Origin: Acetobacter tropicalis
Lineage (GTDB): Bacteria > Pseudomonadota > Alphaproteobacteria > Acetobacterales > Acetobacteraceae
Direction: 5' to 3'
Length of the DNA stretch: 64,000 nt
Assembly (NCBI RefSeq): GCF_001580915.1
Contig: NZ_LHZQ01000222.1
Coordinates: forward strand, 124,001 to 188,000
The notes under the pieces were generated by a model. It saw nothing but the letters and a program-made list of their open reading frames with translations. It was not told where the DNA came from and did no database searches. Shown here one piece after another: positions 60,407 to 64,000 of this stretch. Positions within the stretch are counted from its first letter, which is position 1; every line of letters begins with the position of its first letter. Position numbers and translations under genes: made by a program.

Positions 60407-60706
60407 TTTCTGCGCAAGTGTGGCAGCAGGCAGACAGAGGGGAAATATTTTCGTCCTTCTCTGGCCTGCTGCTTTCCTTGGTGAGTGTATGTCAAGTTAA
60501 CACTGCCCTGCGCGCTCTTGCCTGAGAGGCGAAGCGTCTCTCGAATGGTTTTCTCCAATTTTGTCAATCTGAGTCTGACAGATGGCAGTCGGCGCCATAT
60601 CAGCGTGTCGGCTTCTGTTCCGGTGTGTCCGGGGTCTGAACCTCTGCCTTCCTGTGGCGTTTGGTGCGTGTGCTGGCACCCGTTGTCAGTGGGGAGCGTG
60701 CCAAGT
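60407..60706. other. Gap before the acyl-CoA dehydrogenase-like gene
   Basis: 300 bases with a tight hairpin (8 bp GAGAGGCG / CGTCTCTC, 3-base loop) at 60524-60542 followed by GAATGGTTTTC, a possible weak terminator of the POT gene. An in-frame extension of the downstream gene to 60485 or 60545 is open but Cys-rich and unlike the family, so I treat this stretch as leader. Confidence 0.45.
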
Positions 60707-61840
60707 ATGTCCGTGTGTCATCCAGCAGAAAAAATACCCAAGACGATCGTTTTCCGATCTGCTCTCAAGCGGTTGTATGGGGATGGCTTTGAGACACACG
60801 CACCAACCCAGGAAGACGCCTTTCCATCGGTCTTGTTGGAAAAACTGACACATCTGGGCGCTTTGTCCGCTGTTTTGCCTGTCAAAAATGGAGGACTGGG
60901 GCTGTATGAGTCCCCAGAGGGTATGCAGGGATTGATTGACCTGTTGCGTGTCACGGGGAGACTGAGTCTGTCTCTGGGGCGGTGTATCGAAGGACATATC
61001 AATGTGGTGCGGCTGGTGTCCCTGTATGGATCGGACAGGCAGCAGAAGGATCTGGCCGCTCTTGTAAAGCGGGGCGTGCTGGGGGGAATCTGGGTGACTG
61101 ATGGTGCCCAGCCGGTCACGCTGGAGCCAACCGCAACAGGGTATTGTCTGAACGGCGTAAAAGGGTTTTGCAGTGCGGTGCGTCAGGTCGGTGTGGCGTT
61201 GATAACCGCACGGACGGCACAGGATCAGGATGTCATGGTTCTGGTGCCTACCACTGAACCTGAACGCATTGGCAAAGGCCCAGGCCGATTGACCGGTATG
61301 GCGGCCAGCGGCACGGGCGCATACGATTTTACGGGAGTGGAGATTTCAGCCGATTCAATAATCGGTCAGGCTGGTGATTATTTAAGGCAGCCGGAATTTT
61401 CTGCTGGTGCGTGGCGTGGCTCTGCCGTTGCGTTGGGCGGTATGGATGCGCTGGTTGATCTGATGCGTCAGGAGCTTCGGGCACGCGGGCGGGCAGAAAA
61501 CCCGCATCAACAGCGGCGTATTGGCGAGGCCCTTATTCTGCGGGAGACAGCAAGCCAGTGGGTGCATCGAGCTGCCAAAGCGGTTTACGGTGTGCATGTG
61601 GCACCCGAGGAATGCGCCGCCATAGTCAATCTGGCCCGCATTGCGGTTGAGCAGGCAGGAGTGCAGCTCCTTACTCTGGTGCAGCAGGCGCTAGGGCTTT
61701 CGGCTTTTATTCGGGGCAAGCAGGTTGAGCAGACACTGCGTGATCTGGCCACCTATCTGCGCCAACCTGCCCCCGATGAAACACTGACAGAAGCCGCAGC
61801 CTGGTTTGTGGAGCGTGACTGGCCGGAAGAGACATTATGA
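60707..61840 (+). CDS. Acyl-CoA/acyl-ACP dehydrogenase-like flavoprotein
   Basis: About 377 residues with the acyl-CoA dehydrogenase fold: an N-terminal helical part (TIVFRSALKRLYGDGF, LEKLTHLGALSAVLPVKNGG). A middle beta domain follows (GGIWVTDGAQPVTLEPTATG, LNGVKGFCSAVRQVGVALIT). The C-terminal helices end in RGKQVEQTLRDLATYLRQ and PAPDETL. The active-site Glu expected before the RDL motif is replaced by Gly, so normal alpha-beta dehydrogenation is uncertain. GGGGAG lies ten bases before the chosen ATG. Its stop overlaps the PIG-L gene. It is probably part of a glycoconjugate pathway. Confidence 0.8.
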   Translation: MSVCHPAEKIPKTIVFRSALKRLYGDGFETHAPTQEDAFPSVLLEKLTHLGALSAVLPVKNGGLGLYESPEGMQGLIDLLRVTGRLSLSLGRCIEGHINVVRLVSLYGSDRQQKDLAALVKRGVLGGIWVTDGAQPVTLEPTATGYCLNGVKGFCSAVRQVGVALITARTAQDQDVMVLVPTTEPERIGKGPGRLTGMAASGTGAYDFTGVEISADSIIGQAGDYLRQPEFSAGAWRGSAVALGGMDALVDLMRQELRARGRAENPHQQRRIGEALILRETASQWVHRAAKAVYGVHVAPEECAAIVNLARIAVEQAGVQLLTLVQQALGLSAFIRGKQVEQTLRDLATYLRQPAPDETLTEAAAWFVERDWPEETL

Positions 61841-62568
61841 AAAGCAGTGATCTGACTGCAGAATTTTTTCGCCTGCCTATAAGGACTCTGGACGAAATAG
61901 CACCGGGCACAACGTTGATTCTGGCACCTCATCCCGATGATGAAAGCCTGGGGTGCGGTGGATTTATTGCCGAAGCCGTCGCCCAGGGGCGGCCACCCGT
62001 GGTGGTGATTGTTTCAGATGGATCAGGTTCTCATCCAGCCTCACAGGAATGGCCTGCCGTGCGCCTTGTGGAGCAAAGAGAGAAAGAAGCCCGTAATGCA
62101 GTAAGAATTTTGGGCCTTCCCCCTGACCGTCTGCATTTTCTGGGGCTGCGGGATACAGCGGTGCCCACAGAAGGGGAGGCGTTTAGCGCCGCTGTAGAGC
62201 GTGTGGCTGATCTTGCTCTTGATTATGATTGCTCAACGCTTGTGGTGCCATGGCGGCACGATCCTCATTGTGATCATGAAGCAGTATGGCTGATGGGTAA
62301 GGTTTTAAAGGCTCTTTTGCCCCATGTGCGTCTGCTGTCTTATCCCGTATGGGGCCTGACCTTGCCGCCTGATGTTATTCTGGACCAGCCTTTTCCAGCA
62401 GGGTGGCGCCTGAACATAGAGCCGCATCTGCCCACGAAGCGAGAGGCCGTAAAGGCGCATGAAAGCCAGAGAGGGCTGGTGATAGAGGATGATCCGGACG
62501 GATTTATCATGCCGGAAGAGTTGTTGGAAAAAATCATCCAAAAATATGAGATCTATATTTTATCATGA
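61837..62568 (+). CDS. PIG-L (LmbE-like) family deacetylase
   Basis: A 243-residue zinc-dependent N-deacetylase. The metal motif PHPDDE is at 31-36 and the second His pair lies in HDPHCDHEAV near 147. VVIVSDGSGSHPAS follows the first strand. Family members remove N-acetyl groups from N-acetylglucosaminyl lipids or thiols and from antibiotic precursors. It overlaps both neighbours by four bases, so it is co-translated with the dehydrogenase-like and methyltransferase genes. Bifunctional PIG-L/methyltransferase fusions are known elsewhere, which supports a functional link. Confidence 0.9.
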   Translation: MKSSDLTAEFFRLPIRTLDEIAPGTTLILAPHPDDESLGCGGFIAEAVAQGRPPVVVIVSDGSGSHPASQEWPAVRLVEQREKEARNAVRILGLPPDRLHFLGLRDTAVPTEGEAFSAAVERVADLALDYDCSTLVVPWRHDPHCDHEAVWLMGKVLKALLPHVRLLSYPVWGLTLPPDVILDQPFPAGWRLNIEPHLPTKREAVKAHESQRGLVIEDDPDGFIMPEELLEKIIQKYEIYILS

Positions 62569-63161
62569 GCAAAAAAACATGGTCTCCTGATATTTTTGAC
62601 TCGTTATTCCAGAAAAATCCTGACCCATGGGATTTTGAAAAAAGCCTCTATGAACAGGAAAAACTTGCCCGATTATTATCTTGCCTGCCACAGGAGCCTA
62701 TCAACTTTGCGGTTGAACTTGGGTGTGCTGTGGGGGTGGGAACAAAGGCGCTTGCGGCCCGTTGCACGCATGTTCTGGCGGTAGATGGTTCCTCCACAGC
62801 TTTGGCGCTGGCCCGTGACAGATGCTCCCACTTAAAAAATGTCTCTTTTCTGGAAGCCTTTTTACCTGAGGGGTATCCAAAATCTGCCGTTCTTGGCTGT
62901 GATGTGATCGTGATATCAGAAGTCCTGTATTTCATGGCGCAGAACGATATCAAAAAACTTGTTGATTATATCATGGAGACTCTGCCCCCTTCTGCTACTG
63001 TGGTGCTGGTTAACTGGACAGGAGAGACAGATACACCTTGCACCGGGGATGACGCAGCAGACTGTTTTATTCAGGCCTGTCATCCGTATCAGTGGCTGCC
63101 GGTTCATGCGGAACGCGGTGAGACTTACCGGCTGGATTGCCTTCGTTCTGTGGTGACATAA
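62565..63161 (+). CDS. SAM-dependent methyltransferase, NodS-like
   Basis: A 198-residue class I methyltransferase. The opening DSLFQKNPDPWDFEKSLYEQ is the NodS-family hallmark. The SAM loop ELGCAVGVGT is at 51-60, with VLAVDGSSTALALARDR and VIVISEVLYFM as motifs II and IV. NodS N-methylates a deacetylated glucosamine of Nod factors, after NodB deacetylation. Here the preceding gene is a deacetylase, giving an analogous order. Base composition is a little lower in GC than upstream. Its 3' end overlaps the convergent glycosyltransferase by 95 bases. Confidence 0.87.
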   Translation: MSKKTWSPDIFDSLFQKNPDPWDFEKSLYEQEKLARLLSCLPQEPINFAVELGCAVGVGTKALAARCTHVLAVDGSSTALALARDRCSHLKNVSFLEAFLPEGYPKSAVLGCDVIVISEVLYFMAQNDIKKLVDYIMETLPPSATVVLVNWTGETDTPCTGDDAADCFIQACHPYQWLPVHAERGETYRLDCLRSVVT

Positions 63162-64000
63162 AAAATTTGCAGGCGTCTTTCTGAAGAAGAAAATCAATAA
63201 CGCGCTGGGCTCTACGATGATGCAGGTGTAAATCCGCACGGTTGACCCGCGTAGATGAATCTGACGACTTTAACGAAATATCATTTCTATCAGAGTATTT
63301 TTTCTTTTTTCTGAGGCGTAGCATGCAACGGGAGACAGGTTCGAGTGCGTCATCCAGATAATCATCTTGCTGGACAATGCGGCGGGAAATTGTATCGGCC
63401 ATGCCACCCCGCGCACGCCCAACCAAGCGGGCAGAAACATAGACTTTGACTTCTGGTGCATGGCGCACGGGAAGGCCTGCTTCATGCAAGGCAGCGTAAA
63501 AAGCGCGATCTTCACTCAAAGGTTCAGGAGGAATGCCCCCCACCTGCTGCCATGCTTCTCGCGTTACAGCAATACTGGCGCCGGACCGTTCGCTATGGCG
63601 GGGCCATGGATCATAAGGCGTGGGTGCCAGTAGGGCTTTTATGTGCTCCAGTAAGGCTGCGTAGGCTTGTTCTTTTTCGTCATCTTTATGTAGATGTAAA
63701 GGGATTTTCTTGAATTCTGACGGAAGCAGAAGCGCGCGCCCGAATACAGCGGCAACATTGTAACGGATAAAGGCCCCAAGGGTCTGTGTCATCCAGTCTG
63801 GCGCAACTTCTGCATCTGCATCGGTTGTGAAAAGAAGGGCGTCGGATGGTGCGTAATGAGCGGCATGGACCATGGCATCATGCCTGGCGCGGCCTGCATG
63901 GGCCTGATCCGGGGAATAGGAAACACAAACGCTTTCTACCTCAAAAGGCAATGTATCCTGCAAGGAGCGCACCTGATGCCGGGTGTCATCTTGCGTATTG
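63067..64000 (-). CDS. Family 2 glycosyltransferase, C-terminal part
   Basis: The gene enters from the right edge; its frame remains open to the last base, so 310 or so C-terminal residues are seen and the start is outside. The metal-binding DxD lies in LFTTDADAEVAPDWM. GASIAVTREAWQQVGGIPP and LSEDRAFYAALHEAG (the catalytic ED motif) are typical GT2 elements. A strongly basic Arg/Lys tail follows. It converges on the deacetylase/methyltransferase operon and overlaps the methyltransferase gene. The acceptor is unknown, but context suggests a shared glycan pathway. Confidence 0.87.
   Translation of the reverse strand, partial: NTQDDTRHQVRSLQDTLPFEVESVCVSYSPDQAHAGRARHDAMVHAAHYAPSDALLFTTDADAEVAPDWMTQTLGAFIRYNVAAVFGRALLLPSEFKKIPLHLHKDDEKEQAYAALLEHIKALLAPTPYDPWPRHSERSGASIAVTREAWQQVGGIPPEPLSEDRAFYAALHEAGLPVRHAPEVKVYVSARLVGRARGGMADTISRRIVQQDDYLDDALEPVSRCMLRLRKKKKYSDRNDISLKSSDSSTRVNRADLHLHHRRAQRVIDFLLQKDACKFFMSPQNEGNPAGKSHRVPHEPAATDTDDRPE

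Overview
The window reads as chromosomal DNA of an acetic acid bacterium (Acetobacteraceae, most likely Acetobacter or a close relative). This is inferred from gene content and protein style, not from a search: a Tat-exported gluconolactonase, an acetoin dehydrogenase operon, a type II NADH dehydrogenase, a Hint-domain surface protein, TonB receptors, and moderately GC-rich coding. Nearly every long stretch is coding. I saw no rRNA, tRNA, CRISPR array, prophage or insertion sequence.

Layout. 1-10 kb: 5' end of an M13 metallopeptidase, a GhrA-like 2-hydroxyacid dehydrogenase, a TonB receptor, an MFS permease, a two-gene ABC transporter and an acyltransferase-3 protein. 10-15.5 kb: a group III truncated haemoglobin divergent from acoA-acoB-acoC, then a small heat-shock gene with a candidate RNA thermometer and a 58-residue partner. 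15.6-21 kb: NDH-2, a CobW GTPase/WD40 pair and a Hint-domain protein. 21-27.6 kb: ClC channel, two cation diffusion facilitators, a flavoprotein and an esterase. 28-36 kb: a TonB siderophore receptor behind two Fur-box-like sites, an OPT transporter, an alginate-export-type porin and a small secreted protein. 36-43 kb: DUF3126 and DUF2939 proteins, a MoeB-like enzyme overlapping a DsrE protein, an SH3 protein, pyruvate kinase, gluconolactonase and a heptamer tandem repeat. 43-49 kb: YcaD-like MFS, feoA-feoB with a Cys-rich partner under a Fur-like site, and typA. 49-56 kb: class A beta-lactamase divergent from a MarR-GNAT fusion with a palindromic operator, phosphoglucomutase, a Lys/His-rich secreted protein and dadA-alr. 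56-60.4 kb: a type 2 ferredoxin-NADP reductase, NADP isocitrate dehydrogenase and a POT peptide permease. 60.7-64 kb: a compact acyl-CoA dehydrogenase-like / PIG-L deacetylase / NodS-like methyltransferase operon converging on a glycosyltransferase that runs off the right edge.

How the genes work together. Iron supply (feo, siderophore receptor) carries shared Fur-like sites. Carbon and redox genes (gluconolactonase, pyruvate kinase, phosphoglucomutase, aco, icd, NDH-2) fit an obligately respiring sugar- and alcohol-oxidising cell. Metal homeostasis (CobW GTPase, two CDFs) and D-alanine turnover (dadA-alr) form local modules. The best candidate for an undescribed system is the four-gene block at the right end, which looks like a glycoconjugate assembly or modification pathway.
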